DNA of 64,000 nucleotides from Erwinia tracheiphila. GTDB lineage: Bacteria > Pseudomonadota > Gammaproteobacteria > Enterobacterales > Enterobacteriaceae. Below the pieces are notes generated by a model. The model ran no database searches and had not been told where the DNA came from. It saw only the letters and a program-made list of their open reading frames with translations. This document shows, piece by piece, positions 16,268-25,738 of this stretch. A program made the position numbers and the translations under genes. Position 1 is the first letter of the stretch. The number at the start of each line of letters is the position of its first letter. The stretch is from positions 2,914,001 to 2,978,000 of the forward strand of contig NZ_CP089932.1 of NCBI RefSeq assembly GCF_021365465.1, written 5' to 3'.

Positions 16268-17065
16268 GGCACTGTTGCAAAAATCTGGAGGTGATAAACT
16301 CATCGTCACCTTTTGCTGACGGAGCAGCACATGAATCCATTCAAAGGACGGCATTTTCAGCGTGACATCATCCTGTGGGCAGTGCGCTGGTACTGTAAAT
16401 ACGGCATCAGCTATCGTGAGCTGCAGGAAATGCTGGCCGAGCGCGGTGTCAACGTTGATCACTCCACGATTTACCGCTGGGTTCAGCGTTATGCGCCTGA
16501 AATGGAAAAGCGGCTGCGCTGGTACTGGCGTAACCCTTCAGGGTTCTGCTCCTGGCATCTTGATGAAACGTATATCAGAGTTAACGGCCGATGGGCATAC
16601 CTGTACCGTGCTGTTGACAGCAAAGGCCGCACCATCGATTTTTATCTTTCCCCGCGCCGTAACAGCAAAGCGGCATACCGTTTTCTGGGAAAGATTCTGA
16701 ACAACGTGAAAGGCTGGCAGAGCCCCCGCCTCATCAACACCGATAAAACCCCCACCTATAGTCGCGCCCTGGCGTTACTGAAGCGGGAAGGCCGGTGTCC
16801 GCCTGATGTTGAACACCGGCAGATTAAGTACCGGAATAACGTCATTGAATGCGATCACGGCAAACTGAAACGGATAATCGGCGCCACGCTGGGATTTAAA
16901 TCCATGAAAACGGCATATGCCACCATCAGGGGGATTGAAGTCATGCGGGCATTGCGTAAAGGACAGGCGGAAAACTTTTACTACGGCCATCCTCTGGGCG
17001 AGATGCGTCTGGTGAGCAGGGTTTTTGAAATTTAAGGCATTTCTGTAATACAAAAGGTACAGCAT
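16268..17065 (+). mobile_element. IS26-like (IS6-family) element, right end missing
   Basis: The left inverted repeat GGCACTGTTGCAAA (16268-16281) is that of IS26. An 820-bp element should end near 17087. The type 2 IS91 copy B begins at 17066, and joining across it (17065 to 18519) does not restore a right repeat (TTTGCAACAGTGCC). The right end was therefore lost before or together with that insertion. Confidence 0.82.
16331..17035 (+). CDS. IS26-like IS6-family transposase, 234 aa
   Basis: The start at 16331 (MNPFKGRHFQRDIILWAVRWYC) matches Tnp26, which is 234 aa. A helix-turn-helix (GVNVDHSTIYRWVQRYAPEM) is followed by the DDE core: DETYIRVNGRWAYLYRAVDS, INTDKTPTYSRAL and NNVIECDHGKLKRII. 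A few residues differ from IS26. The protein looks intact, but the element has only one recognisable end. Confidence 0.93.
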   Translation: MNPFKGRHFQRDIILWAVRWYCKYGISYRELQEMLAERGVNVDHSTIYRWVQRYAPEMEKRLRWYWRNPSGFCSWHLDETYIRVNGRWAYLYRAVDSKGRTIDFYLSPRRNSKAAYRFLGKILNNVKGWQSPRLINTDKTPTYSRALALLKREGRCPPDVEHRQIKYRNNVIECDHGKLKRIIGATLGFKSMKTAYATIRGIEVMRALRKGQAENFYYGHPLGEMRLVSRVFEI

Positions 17066-18518
17066 GAACGTAGCACGCCTTTGGCGTGAGCGGCCCTGCT
17101 GCGCAGCTTCGGGTGTTTGCATGACCGGCGCTCCGCTTTATACTCTGCAACCATGCATATCCCCCGCCCCGCCAAACTCCTCTTCACCGTCGATGACGGC
17201 TGGAACCGCTACCTCGAAAAACACGGCGACAACATCAGCGACTGGACCCGACTCTCCGTTGAGCGCATGCTCGCCTGTGGCACCTGCGCCATGGGCGTAC
17301 GCCGCTACTGCTGTGCCTCGCCGGACTGCACGCACTCCCGCTTCTTCTGCCAGAGCTGCAAGTCAAAGGCCTGCAGCGCATGTGGCATGAAATCAACTGA
17401 GCAGTGGATAGCCGGGCAGCAGCACGTCCTGCCCGACTGCGAATGGCAGCACATCACCTTTACCATGCCCCACCTGCTGTGGCCCTTCTTCAGCAACAAC
17501 TGGCCCCTGCTCAACGACCTGTTCCGCTGCGCCACCCGCGCCATGCTGAAGTGGGCGCGTCGGCAGGGTATAGAAGTCGGTATCTTCTGCGCCCTGCATA
17601 CCTACGGCCGGCAGCTGAATCAGCATCCGCACATCCACGTGTCCGTCACCCGCGGTGGACTTGACGTAAAGCACGGCGTCTGGCGCAGCCTTTTCTTCAA
17701 AAAGAAGGCCGTGGAGGAAATCTGGCGGGGTGCCGTTATCCGCCTGCTGCGCAGCAGCTATGAGCGGGTCAGTCCCGGCACCCTGCCGGGACTGGGACAT
17801 ATCCGCGACGGGGAGCAGTGGCGGCGTTACCTGAAGGCACAGTATGGCCGGCACTGGAAGGTACACTTCGCGAAGAAGACCCGGGGAGCCTGGCACAGCG
17901 TTAAATACCTCGGACGCTACCTGAAACGGCCACCAGTGTCGGCTTCACGACTGCGACACTACGCCGGTGGCGCGGTGGTTCACCACTATCTCGATCACCG
18001 CACGGGAAAGCATAAACGCCAGATGCTGAGCCAGGAAGAGATGATCGGGCGCTATATCAGCCACGTTCCGGCGAGGCATTTTAAGATGGTGCGCTACTCC
18101 GGCTTTCTGGCCAACCGCAAGCGGGGCACGCTGCTGCCGAAGGTTTACGAAGCGCTGGAGATGACGGTACGGGAAAAACCGAAGCGGCCCGGGTTTGCGG
18201 TGCTGATGAAAGGCTTCCTGGGCACGGATCCGTACCAGTGCATCCTCTGCAAAGGCCGGCTGCATTTTGCCGGCGCCGTGGCGGGTGATCACGCCACAAA
18301 AATGCTCTCTGACAGGCTGTATCAGATGGCGAAAAAACGATGGCTGCGGATGCCTGAGCTGGATCGGTGCGCCTGAAAAACAGGTTTCAGGTTAAAAATA
18401 CGGCGAAGATGGCATTTTCACATCAAAACCCACACAGATCAGCAGCAGCAATGGAGTAGATCGTGCCACTTTTCATGGTCAGGCGATCTCAAAAGAGGCG
18501 ATTCAATCTCCTAACCAT
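17066..18518 (+). mobile_element. IS91-family element, type 2, copy B, 1453 bp
   Basis: The terIS end is GAACGTAGCACGCC (17066). The oriIS end CCTAACCAT is at 18518, followed by GAAC (18519-18522). It is inserted just after the IS26-like transposase gene. It lies directly upstream of the toxin-immunity module, which is bounded on the other side by copy C in the same orientation. Confidence 0.93.
17153..18376 (+). CDS. IS91-family Y2 transposase (type 2, copy B), 407 aa
   Basis: Domain layout as in copy A: Cys-rich N terminus, HPHIH near residue 160, YLGRY near residue 254. It differs from copy C by one residue near the C terminus (GRLHFAG instead of GRLRFAG). It is intact. Confidence 0.93.
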   Translation: MHIPRPAKLLFTVDDGWNRYLEKHGDNISDWTRLSVERMLACGTCAMGVRRYCCASPDCTHSRFFCQSCKSKACSACGMKSTEQWIAGQQHVLPDCEWQHITFTMPHLLWPFFSNNWPLLNDLFRCATRAMLKWARRQGIEVGIFCALHTYGRQLNQHPHIHVSVTRGGLDVKHGVWRSLFFKKKAVEEIWRGAVIRLLRSSYERVSPGTLPGLGHIRDGEQWRRYLKAQYGRHWKVHFAKKTRGAWHSVKYLGRYLKRPPVSASRLRHYAGGAVVHHYLDHRTGKHKRQMLSQEEMIGRYISHVPARHFKMVRYSGFLANRKRGTLLPKVYEALEMTVREKPKRPGFAVLMKGFLGTDPYQCILCKGRLHFAGAVAGDHATKMLSDRLYQMAKKRWLRMPELDRCA

Positions 18519-18637
18519 GAACGCGCATAAAGTTACTGCTGGCCGGTCAACTTCACGTTAATTGACCTGGATGCACTGTTTGCCGGGCTGAAACTGAGGT
18601 AAGGGAAATTTAGTCGATGCCGGCGTAGAACCTCTGC
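18519..18637 (+). other. Spacer with possible C-terminal gene remnant
   Basis: A plus-strand frame at about 18537-18602 encodes CWPVNFTLIDLDALFAGLKL and ends with Arg and TAA. It reads like the last residues of a protein whose body is gone. I cannot name the family. The rest has no feature. Confidence 0.3.
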
Positions 18638-18946
18638 TCAATCCCCGGGCAGGGAAGCTTTTATTTTTTCCCTCAGCAATTCAAAAAAATCGCCCGGAGT
18701 CGTATCCCACAGCTCTGTCGAAAAATCATCCCCATAGCGGGCCTCAAAATCTTCATCAACATCATCACATTCCCGGCAGAACTGCTCTATATCACCGAGC
18801 ATCCCCTCCCTGAAAGCGGCAGGAGTATCAGCAATCCACGCATCAATCTGGGCACTCACGCTCTCGCCGCTACCAAACAGATCGTAATCCTGCCCAAAAT
18901 AAACAGCTATAAGGCTGTCCAGCCCGAACGTATTTAAATTTTTCAT
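18638..18946 (-). CDS. Immunity protein of CdiI_2-like family, 102 aa
   Basis: This small acidic cytoplasmic protein (MKNLNTFGLDSLIAVYFGQDYDLFGSGESVSAQIDAWIADTPA...) resembles contact-dependent-inhibition immunity proteins. These share an aromatic-Gln-Asp-(Tyr/Trp)-Asp segment near the N terminus and a helical body. It starts 2 bp after the stop of the RNase-domain toxin on the same strand, the usual toxin-immunity arrangement. It is expected to bind and block the toxin's C-terminal domain. The family call is from memory of the pattern and has not been searched. Confidence 0.7.
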   Translation of the reverse strand: MKNLNTFGLDSLIAVYFGQDYDLFGSGESVSAQIDAWIADTPAAFREGMLGDIEQFCRECDDVDEDFEARYGDDFSTELWDTTPGDFFELLREKIKASLPGD

Positions 18947-18948
18947 GC

Positions 18949-19782
18949 CTATACCATTGGGAAAGACGTCAGCACGAAATAGGGTTTCCCGTGCCAGTAT
19001 TCAAACTTCAGAACCACACGGACCTTATAGCAATCTTTAACTTCTTCTGCCCCCCTGCTGACAGAAATACCTGTCTTTCTGGCAAAACTGCCGTCGAATA
19101 TCATTTTAAGATTTTGTCCTTGTGGGACATTTTTAGCCAGAATGGCAATCTGATTTTTATTGTTCCTGAGTACTTTTGAAATAAGGATTTCTGCATCCTG
19201 CACAGAGATGAAACTGCTCGACTGCATGAGCCTCGGGGACGACCCGAGCCGTGTAAATAATTCATCTGCTGATTTGCCTGCGTGCTTTTCGATGGTGTGT
19301 CCACCAGAACGGCTTCCGGAAGGAGCCTCATAAGACGCCAATTTTATCCGGCCACTTCTGATCGAAATGACCCGCACGGCACCAATTGCGAGTGAGAATG
19401 CAACAGGGATGGCCAGATCGACCGTAAATCCCACCTTCATTGCCGTTTTTCTGTCAGCCCCCAGAGAGCTGGCCAGTGAAACCGCCACGTTATACGTATC
19501 ACTGCGGATATCACGCCCGGACCAGACCTGACGGAGTGAGGACTGGATGGTATCGAGACCGTGAGTGCCCACGATGACGCATCCTGCTTTGGTCAGCATC
19601 GTAGGTTCCGGTACGATACACATCGCACCGGCCCCAAACATTTCAACAATGCCGCTGGCAAGTCCCAGACCACCATAGAGGCGGTTGCTCATGGTTTCTC
19701 CCTCGCTGACGCTTTTGTCAGATAAAAGCGCCGCCAGTTGTACCGGGGACATGACAATTTTCACACCTTCATCCGTATCCAT
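18949..19782 (-). CDS. Polymorphic toxin with C-terminal bacterial RNase A-like domain, 277 aa
   Basis: The C-terminal half (about residues 158-277) matches the RNase A-like toxin domain of CdiA-type toxins. It has GGHTIEKHAGKSADELFTRL, SSFISVQDAEILISKVL and the final VRVVLKFEYWHGKPYFVLTSFP, with His and Lys/Arg residues suited to RNA cleavage. The N-terminal half has hydrophobic helices (GLGLASGIVEMFGAGAMCIV, VDLAIPVAFSLAIGAVRV) like the leader regions of type VI-delivered toxins; this is inference. AAGGA precedes the ATG. It is followed at once by its immunity gene. It lies between IS91 copies B and C and is intact. Confidence 0.75.
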   Translation of the reverse strand: MDTDEGVKIVMSPVQLAALLSDKSVSEGETMSNRLYGGLGLASGIVEMFGAGAMCIVPEPTMLTKAGCVIVGTHGLDTIQSSLRQVWSGRDIRSDTYNVAVSLASSLGADRKTAMKVGFTVDLAIPVAFSLAIGAVRVISIRSGRIKLASYEAPSGSRSGGHTIEKHAGKSADELFTRLGSSPRLMQSSSFISVQDAEILISKVLRNNKNQIAILAKNVPQGQNLKMIFDGSFARKTGISVSRGAEEVKDCYKVRVVLKFEYWHGKPYFVLTSFPMV

Positions 19783-19918
19783 GTGACATTCCTTTCTTCC
19801 TTAATTGAGTCACGATCATATCAGCAATGACATATTCGTTTCCGCAGAATAAATCACAAACAGGCCTAAGAGTATTTTATGCGCGTAAGCGCATGAAGGC
19901 GCCAGACGGTACTGAAGA
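19783..19918 (-). promoter_or_regulatory. Upstream region of the toxin-immunity pair
   Basis: This holds the ribosome-binding site of the toxin and presumably its promoter. It is cut off at 19919 by the terIS end of IS91 copy C, so part of the original upstream sequence may be missing or replaced. Confidence 0.4.
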
Positions 19919-21371
19919 GAACGTAGCACGCCTTTGGCGTGAGCGGCCCTGCTGCGCAGCTTCGGGTGTTTGCATGACCGGCGCTCCGCTTTATACTCTG
20001 CAACCATGCATATCCCCCGCCCCGCCAAACTCCTCTTCACCGTCGATGACGGCTGGAACCGCTACCTCGAAAAACACGGCGACAACATCAGCGACTGGAC
20101 CCGACTCTCCGTTGAGCGCATGCTCGCCTGTGGCACCTGCGCCATGGGCGTACGCCGCTACTGCTGTGCCTCGCCGGACTGCACGCACTCCCGCTTCTTC
20201 TGCCAGAGCTGCAAGTCAAAGGCCTGCAGCGCATGTGGCATGAAATCAACTGAGCAGTGGATAGCCGGGCAGCAGCACGTCCTGCCCGACTGCGAATGGC
20301 AGCACATCACCTTTACCATGCCCCACCTGCTGTGGCCCTTCTTCAGCAACAACTGGCCCCTGCTCAACGACCTGTTCCGCTGCGCCACCCGCGCCATGCT
20401 GAAGTGGGCGCGTCGGCAGGGTATAGAAGTCGGTATCTTCTGCGCCCTGCATACCTACGGCCGGCAGCTGAATCAGCATCCGCACATCCACGTGTCCGTC
20501 ACCCGCGGTGGACTTGACGTAAAGCACGGCGTCTGGCGCAGCCTTTTCTTCAAAAAGAAGGCCGTGGAGGAAATCTGGCGGGGTGCCGTTATCCGCCTGC
20601 TGCGCAGCAGCTATGAGCGGGTCAGTCCCGGCACCCTGCCGGGACTGGGACATATCCGCGACGGGGAGCAGTGGCGGCGTTACCTGAAGGCACAGTATGG
20701 CCGGCACTGGAAGGTACACTTCGCGAAGAAGACCCGGGGAGCCTGGCACAGCGTTAAATACCTCGGACGCTACCTGAAACGGCCACCAGTGTCGGCTTCA
20801 CGACTGCGACACTACGCCGGTGGCGCGGTGGTTCACCACTATCTCGATCACCGCACGGGAAAGCATAAACGCCAGATGCTGAGCCAGGAAGAGATGATCG
20901 GGCGCTATATCAGCCACGTTCCGGCGAGGCATTTTAAGATGGTGCGCTACTCCGGCTTTCTGGCCAACCGCAAGCGGGGCACGCTGCTGCCGAAGGTTTA
21001 CGAAGCGCTGGAGATGACGGTACGGGAAAAACCGAAGCGGCCCGGGTTTGCGGTGCTGATGAAAGGCTTCCTGGGCACGGATCCGTACCAGTGCATCCTC
21101 TGCAAAGGCCGGCTGCGTTTTGCCGGCGCCGTGGCGGGTGATCACGCCACAAAAATGCTCTCTGACAGGCTGTATCAGATGGCGAAAAAACGATGGCTGC
21201 GGATGCCTGAGCTGGATCGGTGCGCCTGAAAAACAGGTTTCAGGTTAAAAATACGGCGAAGATGGCATTTTCACATCAAAACCCACACAGATCAGCAGCA
21301 GCAATGGAGTAGATCGTGCCACTTTTCATGGTCAGGCGATCTCAAAAGAGGCGATTCAATCTCCTAACCAT
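19919..21371 (+). mobile_element. IS91-family element, type 2, copy C, 1453 bp
   Basis: It begins GAACGTAGCACGCC (19919) and ends with CCTAACCAT at 21371, followed by GAAC (21372-21375). It shares the GTG/GTT-type variants with copy B against copy A. It forms the right boundary of the pepN-pncB island, 180 bp upstream of pncB. Confidence 0.93.
20006..21229 (+). CDS. IS91-family Y2 transposase (type 2, copy C), 407 aa
   Basis: Same layout as copies A and B: Cys-rich zinc region, HPHIH metal motif, YLGRY nucleophile motif. The frame is intact. Confidence 0.93.
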   Translation: MHIPRPAKLLFTVDDGWNRYLEKHGDNISDWTRLSVERMLACGTCAMGVRRYCCASPDCTHSRFFCQSCKSKACSACGMKSTEQWIAGQQHVLPDCEWQHITFTMPHLLWPFFSNNWPLLNDLFRCATRAMLKWARRQGIEVGIFCALHTYGRQLNQHPHIHVSVTRGGLDVKHGVWRSLFFKKKAVEEIWRGAVIRLLRSSYERVSPGTLPGLGHIRDGEQWRRYLKAQYGRHWKVHFAKKTRGAWHSVKYLGRYLKRPPVSASRLRHYAGGAVVHHYLDHRTGKHKRQMLSQEEMIGRYISHVPARHFKMVRYSGFLANRKRGTLLPKVYEALEMTVREKPKRPGFAVLMKGFLGTDPYQCILCKGRLRFAGAVAGDHATKMLSDRLYQMAKKRWLRMPELDRCA

Positions 21372-21551
21372 GAACGCCTGGTGCTTCTTCAGATAACAAA
21401 CTGTGGGCAATGCCTGCGGTTGCCTTGTGGCGGCCAGCTGAATTGTGCTGCGATTGGCTTCAATAAATAAGTATTCCAGTTATACTCCTGAGACTTTTAC
21501 TTTTTTTTATCCAGGGATAACGCTCTTCGCCAGAAGATGCTGACACGCACC

Positions 21552-22757
21552 ATGACACAACATGCTTCCCCAATATTAACCACGTTGCTGGACACAGATG
21601 CCTATAAGCTGCACATGCAACAGGCGGTTTTTCATCGTTACCAGAACGTTTCCGTGGTTGCCGAATTTCGTTGCAGAAGCGATGACCTGCTGGGTTTGTA
21701 TGCTGACGAGATTATCCAGCAGATTTCAGCCATGCAGTCACTGGCCCTCAGCGATGACGAGATGCATTATCTTTCTGACCTGCCTTTTTTTACCCAGGAT
21801 TATCTCGACTGGCTGCGTCAGTTTCGTTATGACCCGACACAGGTTTGCGTGAGCCGTAATCAGGGCAAGCTGCATATTCGCATTTCTGGCCCCTGGCTTG
21901 AGGTGATTATGTGGGAAGTGCCACTGCTGGCGATGATCAGTGAAGTGGTGCATCGCCAGCGTTCGCCTTTGCTTCGCCCAGGTCAGGCGGTCGAACGGCT
22001 GCAGGGCAGGCTAACAGAATTCAGGCAGATGACCACCGATCTGGATATGTCCCGTTTTAAACTGTTGGATTTTGGTACGCGCAGACGCTTTTCCCGTGAC
22101 GTTCAGATAGCCATAGTCAGCACATTGAAACAGGCATTCCCCTGGCTGGTGGGGACCAGCAACTATGATGTTGCTCGTCGCCTTAATATCACGCCCGTCG
22201 GCACGCAGGCCCATGAGTGGTTCCAGGCCCATCAGCAGATCAGTCCGGTGCTCGCGAACAGCCAGCGGGCTGCATTACAAGCCTGGCTGGATGAATATCC
22301 CGACTGCCTTGGCATCGCTCTCACCGATTGTATTTCGATGGATGCTTTTCTTCGTGATTTCCACCCGCATTTCGCCAGCGCTTATCAGGGCCTGCGCCAT
22401 GATTCGGGCAATCCATTAGAGTGGGGAGAAAAAGCCATTGCCCACTATCAAAAGTTGGGTATCGATCCGCGCAGTAAAACGCTGGTGTTTTCCGATAATC
22501 TGGATTTGAGCAAGGCGCTTACTCTTTATCGCCATTTTGGGCAACGGACAAACGTTATTTTTGGTATTGGGACGCGTCTGACATGTGATATTCCTGACGT
22601 TAAGCCACTCAATATTGTTATAAAACTGGTGGAATGCAACGGCAGACCTGTAGCAAAGCTGTCCGACAGCCCGGGCAAAACCATCTGCCAGGATAAAGCT
22701 TTCGTTCACGCATTGCGCAAGGCTTTCTCTCTACCACGAGTCAAAAAAGCCAGCTGA
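21552..22757 (+). CDS. pncB: Nicotinate phosphoribosyltransferase, 401 aa
   Basis: This enzyme converts nicotinate and PRPP to nicotinate mononucleotide in NAD salvage. The start at 21552 ([27 protein letters not shown]) is chosen because it matches E. coli PncB (400 aa); an ATG five codons upstream has the better AGAAG spacing, so the true start is uncertain by five residues. Conserved blocks include [58 protein letters not shown] and GIGTRLTCD. It is divergent from pepN across the IS-filled island. It ends in a clear terminator. Confidence 0.95.
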   Translation: MTQHASPILTTLLDTDAYKLHMQQAVFHRYQNVSVVAEFRCRSDDLLGLYADEIIQQISAMQSLALSDDEMHYLSDLPFFTQDYLDWLRQFRYDPTQVCVSRNQGKLHIRISGPWLEVIMWEVPLLAMISEVVHRQRSPLLRPGQAVERLQGRLTEFRQMTTDLDMSRFKLLDFGTRRRFSRDVQIAIVSTLKQAFPWLVGTSNYDVARRLNITPVGTQAHEWFQAHQQISPVLANSQRAALQAWLDEYPDCLGIALTDCISMDAFLRDFHPHFASAYQGLRHDSGNPLEWGEKAIAHYQKLGIDPRSKTLVFSDNLDLSKALTLYRHFGQRTNVIFGIGTRLTCDIPDVKPLNIVIKLVECNGRPVAKLSDSPGKTICQDKAFVHALRKAFSLPRVKKAS

Positions 22758-22765
22758 CTGCCACT

Positions 22766-22800
22766 GGAAAGAGGGGCATGGCCCTCTTTTCCTTATTTTT
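22766..22800 (+). terminator. Intrinsic terminator of pncB
   Basis: GGAAAGAGGG pairs with CCCTCTTTTCC around a short loop and is followed by TTATTTTT. It begins 9 bp after the stop codon. Confidence 0.85.
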
Positions 22801-22930
22801 CGTGGTATTGGCTTAATTAATCTCCTGCCTCAGTACGAATTCTTCTTGTGTCTCGCTTCCCGGCAAGTAACATAGTGGAAGCCTTTTGAGGGTTATACAT
22901 TCCAAATTCCGATCACAAAGAGAGACTTTT

Positions 22931-24331
22931 ATGAGCGTTGTGCCTGTAGCGGATGTACTGCACGGCCGGGTCGCGGTTGACAGCGAAGTCACCGTGCGCG
23001 GCTGGGTCCGTACACGAAGAGATTCGAAAGCCGGTATTTCATTTATCGCCGTCTATGACGGTTCCTGCTTTAATCCGGTCCAGGCCGTCGTAAATAATTC
23101 GCTGAATAATTATCAGAATGAGGTGCTGCGCCTGACAACGGGTTGCTCAGTCATTGTGACCGGCAAGGTGGTGGAATCGCCGGGCGAGGGGCAAAGCTTC
23201 GAAATTCAGACCACGAATGTTCAGGTGGTTGGCTGGGTAGACGATCCTGATACTTATCCTATGGCTGCTAAACGCCACAGCATGGAGTATCTACGTGAAG
23301 TGGCGCATTTACGCCCTCGCACTAATCTGATTGGCGCAGTAGCGCGCGTTCGCCATACGCTGGCACAGGCGCTGCATCGCTTTTTCGATGAGCAGGGATT
23401 CTTTTGGGTTTCCACGCCACTTATTACCGCTTCTGATACCGAAGGTGCCGGAGAAATGTTTCGCGTTTCGACGCTTGACCTGGAAAACCTACCGCGTACC
23501 CCTGAGGGCAAAGTCAACTTCGAGGAAGATTTCTTTGGCAAAGAGGCTTTCCTGACGGTTTCCGGGCAGTTGAACGGCGAAACCTACGCCAGCGCAGTCT
23601 CGAAAATATACACTTTCGGGCCAACCTTCCGCGCAGAAAACTCCAATACCAGCCGCCATCTGGCTGAATTCTGGATGCTGGAGCCTGAAGTAGCCTTTGC
23701 CGATCTGGAAGACAACGCGGCCCTTGCGGAAGCCATGCTGAAATACGTGTTTAAAGCGGTGCTCAATGAGCGGGCAGACGATATGGCTTTCTTTGTTGAG
23801 CGCGTAGACAAGGATGCTATTTCTCGCCTGGAACGATTTGTAACGACAGATTTTGCACAGGTCGGCTACACCGATGCCATCGATATTCTGGTTAAGTGCG
23901 GTGAAAAATTCGAAAATCCCGTTTCATGGGGGATCGATCTCTCATCTGAACACGAGCGTTTCCTGGCTGAAAAACACTTTAAAGCGCCTGTCGTTGTAAA
24001 AAATTACCCTAAAGATATCAAAGCGTTTTATATGCGTCTTAACGATGATGGTAAAACCGTTGCGGCTATGGATGTACTGGCTCCGGGAATTGGCGAAATA
24101 ATTGGTGGTTCTCAGCGTGAAGAGCGCCTGGACGTGCTGGATATGCGTCTTGCGGAAATGGGCCTGAATAAGGAAGACTACGGGTGGTATCGCGATCTTC
24201 GCCGCTACGGCACCGTGCCACATTCTGGTTTTGGTCTTGGCTTTGAAAGATTAATCGCTTATGTCACTGGCGTACAAAATGTAAGAGATGTTATTGCTTT
24301 CCCGCGTACGCCGCGCAACGCCAGTTTCTGA
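22931..24331 (+). CDS. asnS: Asparaginyl-tRNA synthetase, 466 aa
   Basis: This class IIb synthetase charges tRNA-Asn. The start at 22931 ([20 protein letters not shown]) equals the E. coli start and has the same length, so the upstream in-frame ATG at 22886 is rejected. An N-terminal OB-fold anticodon-binding domain (about residues 10-105) precedes the catalytic domain. That domain has [21 protein letters not shown], motif 2 ([21 protein letters not shown]) and motif 3 ([15 protein letters not shown]). Near the C terminus it has DVIAFPRTP where E. coli has DVIPFPRTP. It is intact, with a terminator downstream. Confidence 0.97.
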   Translation: MSVVPVADVLHGRVAVDSEVTVRGWVRTRRDSKAGISFIAVYDGSCFNPVQAVVNNSLNNYQNEVLRLTTGCSVIVTGKVVESPGEGQSFEIQTTNVQVVGWVDDPDTYPMAAKRHSMEYLREVAHLRPRTNLIGAVARVRHTLAQALHRFFDEQGFFWVSTPLITASDTEGAGEMFRVSTLDLENLPRTPEGKVNFEEDFFGKEAFLTVSGQLNGETYASAVSKIYTFGPTFRAENSNTSRHLAEFWMLEPEVAFADLEDNAALAEAMLKYVFKAVLNERADDMAFFVERVDKDAISRLERFVTTDFAQVGYTDAIDILVKCGEKFENPVSWGIDLSSEHERFLAEKHFKAPVVVKNYPKDIKAFYMRLNDDGKTVAAMDVLAPGIGEIIGGSQREERLDVLDMRLAEMGLNKEDYGWYRDLRRYGTVPHSGFGLGFERLIAYVTGVQNVRDVIAFPRTPRNASF

Positions 24332-24364
24332 TCTCCTCCATTATATAAGAAATTCATATAGATA

Positions 24365-24398
24365 AAAAGGGGCAGACTCGCTTGCCCTTTTATTTTTT
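24365..24398 (+). terminator. Intrinsic terminator of asnS
   Basis: AAAAGGGGCA and TGCCCTTTT pair around an 8-nt loop, followed by ATTTTTT. It lies 34 bp after the asnS stop codon. Confidence 0.85.
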
Positions 24399-24433
24399 GT
24401 AAATTATGAGCTGGTTCACAAAGCTCCGTTAAA

Positions 24434-24540
24434 TTTACATTTTGATACATAAATTTTCACAAGGAAACCAGAATGAGCTATTTGTAGCATTTTCCAGCTA
24501 GATTAACCGCTCAGTGAATGGAAAGATGCGTGCAGACACA
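24434..24540 (+). promoter_or_regulatory. ompF promoter with OmpR-type boxes
   Basis: TTTACATTTTGATACAT (24434-24450) and the following AAATTTTCACAAGGAAACC correspond to the OmpR F-box array upstream of E. coli ompF. TTTGTAGCA (24481-24489) and the -10 element AAAGAT (24522-24527) in GAATGGAAAGATGCGTGCAG also match the E. coli promoter closely. Downstream, the leader keeps the GCAGTGGCGGGTGTC segment and GAGGGTAATAA near the start, the region that pairs with MicF RNA in E. coli. Osmotic control by EnvZ/OmpR is therefore expected. Confidence 0.78.
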
Positions 24541-24628
24541 GAATGACACCAAACTCGCTTCAGAGTTCTGTAAAGAATGATTGACTGCAGTGGCGGGTGT
24601 CTGAATAACTCCAACGAGGGTAATAAAA

Positions 24629-25738
24629 ATGATGAAGCGCAACATTCTGGCACTGGTGATTCCTGCCCTGTTAGCAACAGGCGCTGCTAATGCCGCAGAA
24701 GTTTATAATAAGAACGGCAATAAGCTGGATCTCTATGGCAAGGCTATAGGCCTGCACTATTTTTCTGATAACGACGGCAATAACGGTGATCAGTCCTACG
24801 TGCGCTTTGGTTTCAAAGGTGAAACGCAGATTAATGATCAGTTAACGGGTTATGGTCAGTGGGAATATAACTTCCAGACTAATAATTCAGAAGGCGCTGC
24901 CGATGCACAAAGCCAGAACAAAACCCGTCTGGGGTTTGCTGGTCTGAAGTTCAAAGACTTTGGTTCATTTGACTACGGCCGCAACTATGCTATTGGCTAC
25001 GACGCACTGGCGTGGACAGATATGCTGCCAGAATTTGGCGGCGATTTCGGCCAATCAGATACACTGACAAGCCGTACCACTGGCGTCGCGACTTACCGTA
25101 ACACCAACTTCTTTGGCCTGGTTGATGGTTGGAATTTTGCTCTGCAATATCAGGGTAAAAATAGTTCTGACACTAATAACAGCGGTCGTGACATTCTACG
25201 CCAGAATGGTGACGGTTATGGCGTGTCCACATCTTATGTCTCGCCGATTGGTGTGGGAATTGTAACCGCATACAGCGCACATGACCGCACTACCGACCAG
25301 AACACTCTGGTTGCTCTGGGTCGTGGTGACCGTGCTGAGTTCTGGGGTACCGGGCTGAAATACGATGCTAATAACGTGTATCTGGCCGCAACTTACGCAG
25401 AAGGACGTAATGCAACACGTATCCCACAGACCACAGATATTAACGGCAATACGGTTTCTGGTTTTGCTAATAAAACTCAGGATATCGAGTTCGTTGCTCA
25501 GTACCAGTTTGATTTTGGCCTGCGCCCATCCATTGCTTACGTGCAGACTAAAGGCAAGGATATCGAAAACTATGGCGATGTTGATTTAGTGAAATATGCT
25601 GAAGTGGGCGCAACCTACTACTTCAACAAAAATATGTATACCTATGTTGACTACCAGATTAACCTGCTCAACAGCAACAACGCACTGGGTCTGAACACAG
25701 ACGACACAGTAGCGTTAGGTCTGGTTTATCAGTTCTAA
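24629..25738 (+). CDS. ompF: Outer membrane porin OmpF-type, 369 aa
   Basis: This is a trimeric general porin with a 16-strand beta-barrel. The signal peptide is [22 protein letters not shown], and the mature start is [23 protein letters not shown]. The constriction loop 3 has [14 protein letters not shown]. The chain ends with the typical C-terminal Phe (ALGLVYQF) recognised by BamA. The length is slightly above E. coli OmpF (362 with signal) because of longer loops. Its order with asnS and aspC is as in E. coli. An IS200-like element sits between its stop codon and its terminator. Confidence 0.95.
   Translation: MMKRNILALVIPALLATGAANAAEVYNKNGNKLDLYGKAIGLHYFSDNDGNNGDQSYVRFGFKGETQINDQLTGYGQWEYNFQTNNSEGAADAQSQNKTRLGFAGLKFKDFGSFDYGRNYAIGYDALAWTDMLPEFGGDFGQSDTLTSRTTGVATYRNTNFFGLVDGWNFALQYQGKNSSDTNNSGRDILRQNGDGYGVSTSYVSPIGVGIVTAYSAHDRTTDQNTLVALGRGDRAEFWGTGLKYDANNVYLAATYAEGRNATRIPQTTDINGNTVSGFANKTQDIEFVAQYQFDFGLRPSIAYVQTKGKDIENYGDVDLVKYAEVGATYYFNKNMYTYVDYQINLLNSNNALGLNTDDTVALGLVYQF

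Noticed and set aside
17066..19918. IS91 copies B and C plus toxin pair as a classical composite transposon
   Set aside because: IS91-family elements move by rolling circle and do not make target duplications; two flanking copies do not define a composite transposon as for DDE elements.
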